From Endozoicomonas gorgoniicola (lineage in GTDB: Bacteria; Pseudomonadota; Gammaproteobacteria; Pseudomonadales; Endozoicomonadaceae): 64,000 nucleotides of DNA. Below, in pieces: positions 27,672 through 35,955 of this stretch. Every line of letters starts with the position of its first letter. Within the stretch, counting starts at the first letter, position 1. Both the position numbers and the translations under genes were made by a program. The notes beneath the pieces are model-generated. The model did no database searches. It was not told the DNA's origin and worked only from the letters and a program-made list of their open reading frames with translations. The stretch is from NCBI RefSeq assembly GCF_025562715.2, contig NZ_JAPFCC010000001.1, forward strand, positions 948,501 to 1,012,500, given 5' to 3'.

Positions 27672-29267
27672 ATGGATTTATTAAGTTTTAGTCACTCGCC
27701 GTTATCTCTGGCAGCCCCTGTCGTCGCTATTTTACTGGCGATCGTTACCCGAAAAGTTCTTCTGTCTCTGGGGGCAGGTATCCTGACCGGCGCTCTTTTG
27801 CTGACTGGCTACAGCCCTCTGGATTCCCTTGCGTACATCGGCAAAAGCTTTTTTGCTGTTTTCTGGGATGAAGGTGTTAATGTCAGCAGTGTTTTTATTC
27901 TGCTGTTCCTGATGTTGCTGGGTGTTATCACTACCCTGATTGATATTTCCGGTGGCGCCCGTGCTTTTGGTGACTGGGCTCGGGAGCGGGTCAAGACTCG
28001 TCAGGGTTCTCAGTTGCTGACGGTTCTGCTGGGTGTGATCATCTTTATTGATGACTACTTTAACAGTCTGGCGGTAGGTAATATCAGCCGTCCCTTAACC
28101 GATCGTCACGGTGTTTCCCGTGCCAAGCTGGCTTACCTGATTGACTCCACCGCAGCACCGGTTTGTGTGGTCACGCCGGTGTCCAGCTGGGGTGCCTATA
28201 TTATTGCCCTGATTGGTACGATTCTGGCGACTCATGAGATCACCGATATCAGCGCAATTTCTGCTTTCGTTGCCATGGTGCCGATGAACCTGTACGCGAT
28301 ATTTGCACTGGCGCTTGTTATCTGCAGCGCCTGGATGGACCTGAATGTGGGGCCGATGCGTACTCATGAACGTCGAGCCCGCGCGGGTGAACTGTATGAC
28401 GCCCGTAAAGGCACGCCTCCCGGTGCCAGTGCTGAGCTGGGCAGAAGTTCTAAAGGAACGGTATCTGACCTGGTGATTCCGGTTGTTACTCTGGTCATTG
28501 CGACGAGTGCTTCTTTGATTGCTACCGGTGCTGCTGTCCTGTCTGAAGCGGGGGAGGCGTTTTCGGTTCTGGGGGCGTTTGAAAACACTGACGTGGTTCA
28601 CTCTCTGGTATACGGCGGGCTAATTGGTCTGGCGGTGACCATGGTGCGCATGATTCGTCATGATCTGGACGGCCCGGCCTGGAGTAAGGCCATCATTGAA
28701 GGTGTGCGCTCCATGCTGCCAGCGATTTACATTCTGGTCTTTGCCTGGGTGCTGGTGGATGTCATCAGCTCTCTGGAAACCGGTCGTTATCTGGCAGGAC
28801 TGGTCAGCAGCTCATCTCTGGAGCCCAGCTATCTGCCAATGATTCTGTTCCTGGTATCCGGCGCTATGGCATTTGCTACCGGAACCAGCTGGGGTACTTT
28901 TGGTATCATGTTGCCTATCGCGGGTGATATGGCGGCGGCTGCGGAGATTTCCATGATGCTGCCTATGCTGGCTTCGGTTCTGGCGGGTGCGGTATTTGGT
29001 GACCACTGTTCTCCAATTTCTGATACGACGATTCTGTCTTCCACGGGTGCTTCCTGCCACCATATTGATCATGTAACGACTCAGCTACCTTATGCTCTGA
29101 GTATTGCGGTGGTTGCCATGTTGGGTTACCTGGTCATGGGTATGTCAGATTCTGTAGCGGCAGGCTTTACTGCATCTCTGGTGTCCTTTGGTCTGTTGCT
29201 GATGTTGTTCCGCAAGTTGTCAGGCTATTCCAACACCCCTGAAGATACTGTACTTGTCAAGGAATAA
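27672..29267 (+). CDS. NhaC-family transporter, probable lysine transporter
   Basis: A 531-residue inner-membrane protein with about 12 hydrophobic segments. The NhaC-superfamily signature is visible in GVIIFIDDYFNSLAVGNISR, DRHGVSRAKLAYLIDSTAAP, ATGTSWGTFGIMLPIAGDMA and GDHCSPISDTTILSSTGASC. On sequence alone it would be called a Na+/H+ antiporter. The lysine riboswitch upstream points instead to lysine uptake coupled to sodium or protons, as proposed for LysW. I prefer the ATG at 27672 (MDLLSFSHSPLSLAAPVVAI); an in-frame ATG at 27645 has AAGGA 15 bases upstream. A monocistronic unit is likely. Confidence 0.87.
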   Translation: MDLLSFSHSPLSLAAPVVAILLAIVTRKVLLSLGAGILTGALLLTGYSPLDSLAYIGKSFFAVFWDEGVNVSSVFILLFLMLLGVITTLIDISGGARAFGDWARERVKTRQGSQLLTVLLGVIIFIDDYFNSLAVGNISRPLTDRHGVSRAKLAYLIDSTAAPVCVVTPVSSWGAYIIALIGTILATHEITDISAISAFVAMVPMNLYAIFALALVICSAWMDLNVGPMRTHERRARAGELYDARKGTPPGASAELGRSSKGTVSDLVIPVVTLVIATSASLIATGAAVLSEAGEAFSVLGAFENTDVVHSLVYGGLIGLAVTMVRMIRHDLDGPAWSKAIIEGVRSMLPAIYILVFAWVLVDVISSLETGRYLAGLVSSSSLEPSYLPMILFLVSGAMAFATGTSWGTFGIMLPIAGDMAAAAEISMMLPMLASVLAGAVFGDHCSPISDTTILSSTGASCHHIDHVTTQLPYALSIAVVAMLGYLVMGMSDSVAAGFTASLVSFGLLLMLFRKLSGYSNTPEDTVLVKE

Positions 29268-29342
29268 CCCCCTACACTGAAAGAATGAAGACGAAAGACA
29301 AGGATGTCTTTTCATTCGTTCTACCCAGCAAGCAGGGATGCT

Positions 29343-29771
29343 ATGAGCTTTGATAACCTGATTAAATCTGTGGCCCGGCGCAACCAGATGGGGGAGCTGG
29401 AGTTCAGGGATAACCGTTACTACATTTCCATTGATGATCGTATTGAGCTTGCCTGCTTTCAGGCGAATGGCAAGTTTTATCTCCACGGTGTTATCGCCAA
29501 ATTACCTTCCAGACCTGATGAGCAGGAAGAGCTACTCAAGAAGCTTCTGCAGAAGCATTTGGGGTTGATCCAGACCCAAAGAATCAGCTTATGTATTGAG
29601 CCGGATTCAGACGAACTCTCCCTGTCAACGACTCGAACGGCACTTGGGCTTAATGAAGATATTATTGAAGAGGCCCTGGCTGAGTTCGCGAATAACTTTG
29701 AATATATTCTGACACTGATTAATGAAGATGCGCTGACTATGCCTTCTGCGCCCGTTATGATCATGCCCTGA
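29343..29771 (+). CDS. CesT-family type III secretion chaperone
   Basis: A 142-residue acidic protein starting MSFDNLIKSVARRNQMGELE. It has the alpha-beta-beta-beta-alpha-beta-beta-alpha pattern of class I chaperones: an N-terminal helix, strands (YYISIDDRIELACFQANGKF; YLHGVIAKLP), a middle helix (PDEQEELLKKLLQKHLGL), strands with ISLCIEPDSDELSLSTTRTA and a C-terminal helix (EDIIEEALAEFANNFEYIL). These dimers bind the N-terminal part of one effector. CAGG before the ATG at 29343 supports this start. It lies 11 bases before the GT-LanM fusion gene, the classic chaperone-effector arrangement, and close to sct genes. Confidence 0.75.
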   Translation: MSFDNLIKSVARRNQMGELEFRDNRYYISIDDRIELACFQANGKFYLHGVIAKLPSRPDEQEELLKKLLQKHLGLIQTQRISLCIEPDSDELSLSTTRTALGLNEDIIEEALAEFANNFEYILTLINEDALTMPSAPVMIMP

Positions 29772-29782
29772 CGGGAGGCTTA

Positions 29783-32700
29783 ATGAGCATTTTGCAAAAT
29801 GGTTTGTTTGGTTGTCTTGTTACCCACAGACCCGGAAAGCAGTTGGGGTATAACGGGCTTCAGAATGCGAATGACTCTTTTTTGAAAGCGATTGTTCGCC
29901 ACAGTCAGTTTACCGAATTGCATCTGTTTCTGATGCCAGCAGAGATTGAAGGGTTTCGATCTGAATGGCAGCCGCATTTTGATGCCTATGGTTCGGATAA
30001 GGTTATCAGGCTGATCAGTGTTCACCAGCTGCCTGATTATTTTTCCCAATGCCTTTATGCGGTTTTTCATTGTGGTGATCCGTATATTTCTGATTTGGTG
30101 GCTTTGCGCGACCACCATGCCCCAAAGTGCTTTCCTGTGGTGGGCAGGGCTCATACCATGAGTGATGATCCGGGTCTCTCCAGAATTAAGGATCTGGTGA
30201 TGTCGCCGGTGAAAAGCTGCGATGCCATTCTGTGCAGCTCTGTTTCCCAGAGGCAGGTGGTTAAGCGTTTGCTCTCGACCGCTTCTGCGTCGATCAGTGA
30301 CAGTCTGGGGATTGCGCTTCCTTATCGTGGGCGGCTTGAGCAGCAGGGTCTGGGTCTTGAAGTGGATTCTGAATGTCAGGAGAGTAAAGACGCTGCAAGA
30401 AAGTTGTTGAATTTGCCAGATGATAAAAAAATACTTCTCTGCCTTGGGCGTTTATCGCCGTTCGATAAAATGGACATTCACCCATTGCTTCTTGCCCTGA
30501 ATGAATTGATTGAAGAGTGGCGGATTGGTGATTTTCTACTGGTTATCGCTGGTTCCGGGGATGCTGGCAACCCTTATATGCAGTCGCTGCTTAAGCGAGC
30601 TTATGAGCTAAACCTTGAAGACCATCTTCGCTTCGAATTGTCGATTGATGAAAGCAAAAAACATCAGCTTTATAAGGCGGCGGATGTTTTTGTGTCTCTT
30701 GCTGATAATGTGCAGGAAAGCTTTGGAATAACGCCTCTGGAAGCCATGCGTGATGAGGTGCCTGTCGTTCTGTCTGACTGGAATGGCTACCGGGAGCTGG
30801 TAGAGAACGAGATGGATGGTTACTTGATTCCCACGATAGGTGTGAATAATGAGGCACTTAATCGTTCTTTGAGCCTCTTGCATGCGCCCCAGGCCCGGTT
30901 GATCGAAGCTCAGAGTGTATCGGTTGATATCGAGGCTCTGGTTAATGTGCTTGCAGGTCTGTTGACGGATGATGATTTACGACAACAGATTGGTAAAGCC
31001 GGAAGGCGACGTTTTGTTGAACAGTTTGCCTGGTCCGGGCTGATTGATGCTTATCAGCAAATGGCTGTGGCACTGGGAAAAGAGGCGGCTTTAGTCGCCT
31101 ATCGGCAGGGGCGGCCTGCTGGTCTGGCATTTCATAATGTGTTTGGTCACTACCCTTCTGAACAGCTGGAGTTGTCCCAAAATCTTGTAACAACTGATCG
31201 TGGGTTGAGGGTTCTGATCCAGTCGGAACATGGTTTTCATTTCTCCGAGCTTAAGGAGTGGCTGGATCAGGACGTTATCTACCGGTTACTGGAACAATGT
31301 ATTCAGTCCAGAACCGTTGCATCGCTGGAGGCGTTGCATGAGGGGCAGTCGATTCGTTTTACTCTTGCCTGGATGCTGAAATACCAGCTGTTAAAGTTGT
31401 CGGAAGCCGGATCTGAAAGCGCTTCTTTTGTTAAAATGATTCGCTCTGATGGTTCAGGTGATGATTATAAGCTGACTTTTCCTGAGCAGAGACGAGCGCA
31501 TCTTTTGCAACCCTTTCTGGCTTCCGGTATGGCTGTTTTGTCGAAGGCTGTTGCCCCATTTAACGAGCATAAGCCGGTATTGTTGCAGGCTCTGGGAAAT
31601 GAACTGGTCAGCATTCTGGATGGTGCGCTTCTTCAGGCCATTGGCTGGTTTGCCAGGGAGCAGGAATTAACAGCCTACAGCGAAGTTCTTGAAGCGCTGA
31701 AGCAGGCGGGTGGGGTTGAGTTTCTGGCCCGGTCCTGGCCGTACTGGTATCGCTCACATCGGGTACTGGTTTTCAGGTATTTACGCAGCGTCCGCTGCCT
31801 GTTGCGCAGGGTGCAGCAGGATATGGAAAGTATTCAATCGACCTACGGCAAGGTCTGGGGCAGTCAGGCTGGCGCCCTGGCCGGAGTCGATTTCTTTTCG
31901 CACCATCGGGAATACTCGGTCTTTTTGCTGACGTTTGATAATGGCCAGAAGCTCGTTTACAAGGCAAGAGATATGCGAGTGGACCATGCACTGATTGATC
32001 CCGATGGGCAGGTGGTTAAGCAGGTTAATCAGTGGTTGTTACAGGTTCAGTCACAGGTTCAGTCACAGGTTCAGCCACAGATTCAGATAGGTACGCACCG
32101 GCTTCTGTGTCGACAGGAGTCTGTTGCTGGCAGGTTGATTCACTATGGTTATGCAGAGTTCCTGGATTATGATGAGTCCGGTTTAACTCTGTCGGCGGAT
32201 GAGGCCAGGGATTATTACCGTCAAACGGGTGGTCTTCTGGCTTATGTGTTACTGCTGGGGGTGGCGGATTTACACCAGCAGAACCTGATCAGCCGTAATG
32301 GCATGATTTATTTGATTGACCCGAAAACCGCCTTTCACAGAGGGTGCTATCACAGGTTGCTGAATGAACTGAAGCAGCCAGAGACGGCTTTTTTAAGAGG
32401 GTTTGACGGCAGTAGCCTGGAGGTGACCGGGCTGGCTCATCTGTGGCAGGACTTTCATATAGCCAGGCTTGCCCCTTGTTCTGTTAAGTTGGTGAATGGT
32501 GAATTGCTTGAGGTTGAGCCTCAGCAATTCAAGCCCGTATTGATGCATCTGCTGACGATAGAAGGACAGAATAGCCTTGATTGCAACCCAATGACCCGGT
32601 TTGCTGAGGATATATTGGCCGGGTTTACAGAGGCTATAGCGGCTGTAGCAGAGCATAGTGATGAATGTAAGACGCTGTTATCCGGGCTGGAGGGTTATCA

Positions 32701-33208
32701 GATTCGCTACCAGCCGTCTATGAACCTTAATGAAGCCAGGAAATTGTTGTGTGATATTCAAACAGCTTCAGCTCTGCAATCGCTGGATAATGAGCGAGTT
32801 GAAGCTTTTGTGCGTCGATTGACCAGAAGGATGACTCTGGCCGGGGAGGTGAGCCAGAGATGGATTGAGCCTGAATGGCAGGAAACAGTGACGCTCCTGG
32901 ATGATTCTCTGGCAGGGAGCATCCTGGGACTTGAACTCCCTGTCTACACCAGTCTGGTGGGAGGGCGAGGGCTTTCTGTTCGGCAATATGATGGATTGAC
33001 AGAATCTGTTGCCGGGGAATACTTCAATACCGATGTCATGGATAGTGTCAGGGAGCTGTTGGACGGTCTGAAAGATGAGGCGGTCAGGCTTCGTTTTGTT
33101 GAGGCCTATGTTGATATGCTTGCTGTCTGGTTTACACAACAACTGGTGCCGGGCTGGAATATGCCTGAAGATGTCAGACAGTCCATCAGAGAATCGCTGT
33201 CTGATTAG
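29783..33208 (+). CDS. GT4 glycosyltransferase fused to a LanM-type dehydratase/kinase-like domain
   Basis: A 1141-residue protein with no signal peptide. Residues about 105-430 are a GT-B, family 4 glycosyltransferase: KKILLCLGRLSPFDKMDIHP, FLLVIAGSGD, YKAADVFVSLADN, and E312-x7-E320 in ESFGITPLE, the nucleotide-sugar phosphate-binding motif. Residues about 560-1000 resemble the DUF4135 dehydratase domain of class II lanthipeptide synthetases, a kinase-like fold. The lysine strand is VFLLTFDNGQKLVYKARD (K727), then GVADLHQQN with the D829-x-H831-x-x-N834 set, and YLIDPKTAF with metal-type D846. No LanC cyclase follows and no precursor peptide is nearby. QVQSQVQSQVQPQIQ (754-768) is a small repeat. 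Preceded by a CesT chaperone gene, it may be a type III effector that glycosylates and phosphorylates or dehydrates host targets (inference). Confidence 0.8.
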   Translation: MSILQNGLFGCLVTHRPGKQLGYNGLQNANDSFLKAIVRHSQFTELHLFLMPAEIEGFRSEWQPHFDAYGSDKVIRLISVHQLPDYFSQCLYAVFHCGDPYISDLVALRDHHAPKCFPVVGRAHTMSDDPGLSRIKDLVMSPVKSCDAILCSSVSQRQVVKRLLSTASASISDSLGIALPYRGRLEQQGLGLEVDSECQESKDAARKLLNLPDDKKILLCLGRLSPFDKMDIHPLLLALNELIEEWRIGDFLLVIAGSGDAGNPYMQSLLKRAYELNLEDHLRFELSIDESKKHQLYKAADVFVSLADNVQESFGITPLEAMRDEVPVVLSDWNGYRELVENEMDGYLIPTIGVNNEALNRSLSLLHAPQARLIEAQSVSVDIEALVNVLAGLLTDDDLRQQIGKAGRRRFVEQFAWSGLIDAYQQMAVALGKEAALVAYRQGRPAGLAFHNVFGHYPSEQLELSQNLVTTDRGLRVLIQSEHGFHFSELKEWLDQDVIYRLLEQCIQSRTVASLEALHEGQSIRFTLAWMLKYQLLKLSEAGSESASFVKMIRSDGSGDDYKLTFPEQRRAHLLQPFLASGMAVLSKAVAPFNEHKPVLLQALGNELVSILDGALLQAIGWFAREQELTAYSEVLEALKQAGGVEFLARSWPYWYRSHRVLVFRYLRSVRCLLRRVQQDMESIQSTYGKVWGSQAGALAGVDFFSHHREYSVFLLTFDNGQKLVYKARDMRVDHALIDPDGQVVKQVNQWLLQVQSQVQSQVQPQIQIGTHRLLCRQESVAGRLIHYGYAEFLDYDESGLTLSADEARDYYRQTGGLLAYVLLLGVADLHQQNLISRNGMIYLIDPKTAFHRGCYHRLLNELKQPETAFLRGFDGSSLEVTGLAHLWQDFHIARLAPCSVKLVNGELLEVEPQQFKPVLMHLLTIEGQNSLDCNPMTRFAEDILAGFTEAIAAVAEHSDECKTLLSGLEGYQIRYQPSMNLNEARKLLCDIQTASALQSLDNERVEAFVRRLTRRMTLAGEVSQRWIEPEWQETVTLLDDSLAGSILGLELPVYTSLVGGRGLSVRQYDGLTESVAGEYFNTDVMDSVRELLDGLKDEAVRLRFVEAYVDMLAVWFTQQLVPGWNMPEDVRQSIRESLSD

Positions 33209-33214
33209 CGGGGC

Positions 33215-33589
33215 TCAGCTTTGGTGAATGTGAGCCAGAAGTTCTTTGGCCATGATTCTGGCGCTCTCGTCGCCCTGAGTAGATACTTCGGATAGAAAAT
33301 TTTCGCTTTCCTTGTTGCGTCCTTCAAACATCAGAGCCAGACCTATAAACGCTTTCGTGGTTGGGTTGTCTTCATCCAGGGGCAGGGCTTTTTTGTGCAG
33401 AATATCCAGTGCATCCTTGTGCAGTTTCTTGTTCATGTACTGAAAGGCGTAACCAATGTGGGAAACAGGGCTGTCAGGGCGTGCTTTTTCCAGTCCATAA
33501 AAAATAGCAAAGGCCTGCCTGGACATATTGTTGGAAGTGGCCATAAAGCCGATGTCTGCCAATGTTTTAATCAGTGAATCGTCAGCCAT
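33215..33589 (-). CDS. sctG: YscG-like TPR chaperone of the type III needle subunit
   Basis: A 124-residue TPR protein: ALPLDEDNPTTKAFIGLALM and MSRQAFAIFYGLEKARPDSP are TPR helices. Size, fold and place right after the needle gene fit YscG, which with YscE keeps YscF monomeric in the cytoplasm. The ATG at 33589 has GAGAG about 8 bases upstream. It converges on the GT-LanM gene with 6 bases between the stops. The YscG identity is from context; sequence alone supports a small TPR chaperone. Confidence 0.7.
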   Translation of the reverse strand: MADDSLIKTLADIGFMATSNNMSRQAFAIFYGLEKARPDSPVSHIGYAFQYMNKKLHKDALDILHKKALPLDEDNPTTKAFIGLALMFEGRNKESENFLSEVSTQGDESARIMAKELLAHIHQS

Positions 33590-33609
33590 GACTTAAGCTC
33601 TCCCTGTGC

Positions 33610-33876
33610 CTACAGTTTCTGGATAATACTTTGGATGGTATCTTTGATGGACTTGATAATGCTGGATCGCAGACCTTCAATAATCATGTATTTGTTAAAA
33701 TCGACCTGAAAAGCGACCATGTCTTTGGTGCTGTTCGGGTCCATGGTGGAAATTTTATTTTTCAGCTCTATATCCAGCTCGTTCGCTTTTTGGCCGAACG
33801 TAGACTGTATCTGGTCGAAATTGAAGTTATTACCAGTAGCGCCGCCCGTTGGTCCACCTGTTCCGCCTTGAGCCAT
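33610..33876 (-). CDS. sctF: Type III secretion needle subunit
   Basis: An 88-residue protein whose helical hairpin matches needle monomers: LDIELKNKISTMDPNSTKDM (with the usual P-x-[SD] turn), VAFQVDFNKYMIIEGLRSSI and the C-terminal IKSIKDTIQSIIQKL. The first 20 residues are glycine-rich and disordered. AGGGAG precedes the ATG at 33876. It polymerises into the hollow needle outside the cell. It lies between the YscE-like and YscG-like genes, as in the Yersinia yscDEFG order. Confidence 0.88.
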   Translation of the reverse strand: MAQGGTGGPTGGATGNNFNFDQIQSTFGQKANELDIELKNKISTMDPNSTKDMVAFQVDFNKYMIIEGLRSSIIKSIKDTIQSIIQKL

Positions 33877-33898
33877 GGTTTATGCTCCCTTTGAACTG

Positions 33899-34156
33899 TC
33901 AGCCAGAGGGCTGTTTGTGATGTTTTTCCCAGGTGTGGTCTACCACGTCGGCAGCCGCCAGTAACGCCAGCATCATACTGGTGTTTTTTTCAAATTCGTT
34001 GGGAGCGATGCCTTGATCGACAAGCGTTTTAAGACGAAACGCTTCATCCATCAGCTGTTTCAGCAGCTGTTCACGATATTCGCCGCTTTTGTCATTGAGC
34101 AGGAGATCTTCAGTTCCGGAAAGATTGATAGTCTCACTGTTTTTTTTGTCCGTCAC
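33899..34156 (-). CDS. sctE: YscE-like co-chaperone of the needle subunit
   Basis: An 85-residue, mostly helical protein (YREQLLKQLMDEAFRLKTLV, then NTSMMLALLAAADVVDHTWE). No catalytic motif. Size and position between sctD and the needle gene match YscE. I start it at the GTG at 34156, which has GGAGG 5 bases upstream; the TTG at 34168 would place the ribosome site inside the coding region. It overlaps the sctD end by 23 bases, suggesting coupled translation. Identity rests mainly on synteny. Confidence 0.65.
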   Translation of the reverse strand: MTDKKNSETINLSGTEDLLLNDKSGEYREQLLKQLMDEAFRLKTLVDQGIAPNEFEKNTSMMLALLAAADVVDHTWEKHHKQPSG

Positions 34157-35624
34157 GGTTCCCTCCAAGACGGTATTTGACCCGATCAGTTCCTTTTATT
34201 AATAAAAGATAGTCGAGGTTAATATCATCAATTATATACCCGTTCGCCAGTTTTGCCCCGATCAGGTACTTGCCCCCGTCTTCCATAATGACATACGGAA
34301 CTCTTCCCATGCTGATTCCCCGGATTCTCAGGGAGGGCAGCAGTCCCGCTTTCTGGTCTTTATTATCATTCGCAGAGCGAGTGGCGACCTTTAATACAGG
34401 GTTGTCCCGATACCTTTTCCTGAAACGAGAGACAACATCATTCAGGTTATATACCTGTTCATCGTCCAAAAGATGACCTTCTAGAGTGATAAGATTGGTT
34501 TTTTGTACCAGATGAATTCGGGAGCTAAGGTTTTTTTCCCTGAGCATGGACTTGAGGGTATTCAGTCGGCTCGACTGATTTTCAACCTGATCGACAACGG
34601 ATACCAGACCATGGATTTCCTGTTTGAGCATATCGATCAAATTCGTCAATTCTTCGGCGCTGGCGACATAACCGGTCATGACGAGTGAGCCGGGCGTGTT
34701 GTCCAGCTCCAGACGTATATCGCTGTAGCCCCGGTTTTGCAGCAGAGCGTCAGCACTGGCTCGCAGCTCGTTCATAATAACCAGCTGTGAGGTGAAGGGA
34801 ATGTTCTGTTCGCTCAGGTTACGCAGAAAGTTTTGTTTGTCTTTCAGGGTGTTGGTGTAGCCTGTTAGCAGAACACTTTTGTCAGGTAGTTTTTTGACCC
34901 GAACATGTTTTTGATTAAGTTCATCCCTGATGGTTTTTGCCTGCAGGGCATAATCAATGGGTTTATTTTCGGGAGCGGCAGTTTGTGGTGCTTCTTCGGC
35001 TATGAGAAAGACTGCCAGCAGTATAATGATGAGTATCAGACTAAGAGGCAGACCGATCAGAATTTTCTTGATGATCGCAGGGGGAGGAGCTGGCTTGTTG
35101 CTCTCATCGTCGGAGTCTTCCTCGCTGGTCAGAAAATCCGTTTCATATCCCAGTTCCAGGTCGTCGACATCATCTTCATCGTCACTATCTTCGTCCAGGT
35201 CAACGTCGGGAAGTCCGTCATCACTGTCTTCTGCTTCAGAGGTTGTGTCGCTGTCAATTTGTTCTGACTTTTCGTCAGGCTCTGGTCGCTGCAGTTCGGG
35301 CAGTGTGATATCTGGCCAGTCTGCATCGGCCGATCCAAGTGTAAAAAAAAGATTGCTGGCAGTGATAACATCAAAAGCTGCCATGGTGAATGGTTTATCA
35401 ACAGGCTGGCCGTTGTGATAAAGCGGATCTTCCTCGTGTTTAGGAAAAATATTGAGCTGTCCTTCAGGAGTAATCTGGATAATTAGCTCATTGTCACGAA
35501 GAGCGGCATCGCTCAGAACCAGGTCACAGCTTTCATCTTTTCCCAGTGAATACTGTCCCGGTTCCAGAGGTATTTCTGCACCAATGTGATTGCCGGACAG
35601 AATCTTCAGATAGTATTCACCCAC
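34134..35624 (-). CDS. sctD: Type III secretion inner-membrane ring protein
   Basis: A 496-residue bitopic protein of the basal body. Residues 1-100 form the cytoplasmic FHA-like domain (YYLKILSGNHIGAEIPL, GQYSLGKDESCDLVLSD). Residues about 113-176 are an extremely acidic linker (runs such as DLDEDSDDEDDVDD), longer than usual. A membrane segment lies at about 188-209 (LIGLPLSLILIIILLAVFLI). The periplasmic part has BON/ring-building repeats (VLLTGYTNTLKDKQNF; LVMTGYVASAEELTNLIDML; LITLEGHLLDDEQ) and ends in a basic tail. First gene of the sctD-E-F-G operon. The rest of the apparatus is not in the window. Confidence 0.85.
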   Translation of the reverse strand: MGEYYLKILSGNHIGAEIPLEPGQYSLGKDESCDLVLSDAALRDNELIIQITPEGQLNIFPKHEEDPLYHNGQPVDKPFTMAAFDVITASNLFFTLGSADADWPDITLPELQRPEPDEKSEQIDSDTTSEAEDSDDGLPDVDLDEDSDDEDDVDDLELGYETDFLTSEEDSDDESNKPAPPPAIIKKILIGLPLSLILIIILLAVFLIAEEAPQTAAPENKPIDYALQAKTIRDELNQKHVRVKKLPDKSVLLTGYTNTLKDKQNFLRNLSEQNIPFTSQLVIMNELRASADALLQNRGYSDIRLELDNTPGSLVMTGYVASAEELTNLIDMLKQEIHGLVSVVDQVENQSSRLNTLKSMLREKNLSSRIHLVQKTNLITLEGHLLDDEQVYNLNDVVSRFRKRYRDNPVLKVATRSANDNKDQKAGLLPSLRIRGISMGRVPYVIMEDGGKYLIGAKLANGYIIDDINLDYLLLIKGTDRVKYRLGGNRDGQKKQ

Positions 35625-35955
35625 AGCAGCACCTCGCTGGAGTTATAACGCAGGCGAGAGGGAAAGAATCAATGGCTGAAAGCGGTGATTTGTAGTCCCT
35701 GTCGTTTGATCTGATCATCCTGATCCGGAGCCGTAATGGTACTCAATATTAGAGTAAGTGAATACGCATGGCTTTACCACCCCGGAGTGATAGAGGTGTG
35801 GAGATGAGATTTTGTAAGCGGCGGTGATGTTTTCTGGAATATTTTGTCAGTTGCTTTTAATATGGTCGCGGTAGTTTCCTGATGTTCAGCAGCCTGTGGC
35901 GCTGGTATTTCGACCATTCAGAGCGATAAAAATAATATAATGGGGGCAGTAATCA
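35625..35955. other. Divergent intergenic region between sctD and fadD-like gene
   Basis: About 330 bases hold the promoters of the sct operon (minus) and the acyl-CoA synthetase gene (plus). A GGGGGCAG sequence 9-16 bases before the ATG at 35956 could serve ribosome binding. I see no convincing FadR/PsrA operator and no hairpin with a T-run. Confidence 0.5.

Noticed and set aside
29783..33208. A lanthipeptide biosynthetic cluster
   Set aside because: Only the dehydratase-like domain is present. There is no LanC cyclase, precursor peptide, protease or transporter nearby, while type III secretion genes are.
35866..35930. A FadR/PsrA operator before the acyl-CoA ligase
   Set aside because: GGCGCTGGTATTTCGACCAT has a loose resemblance to fatty-acid operators, but too many positions differ to claim it.
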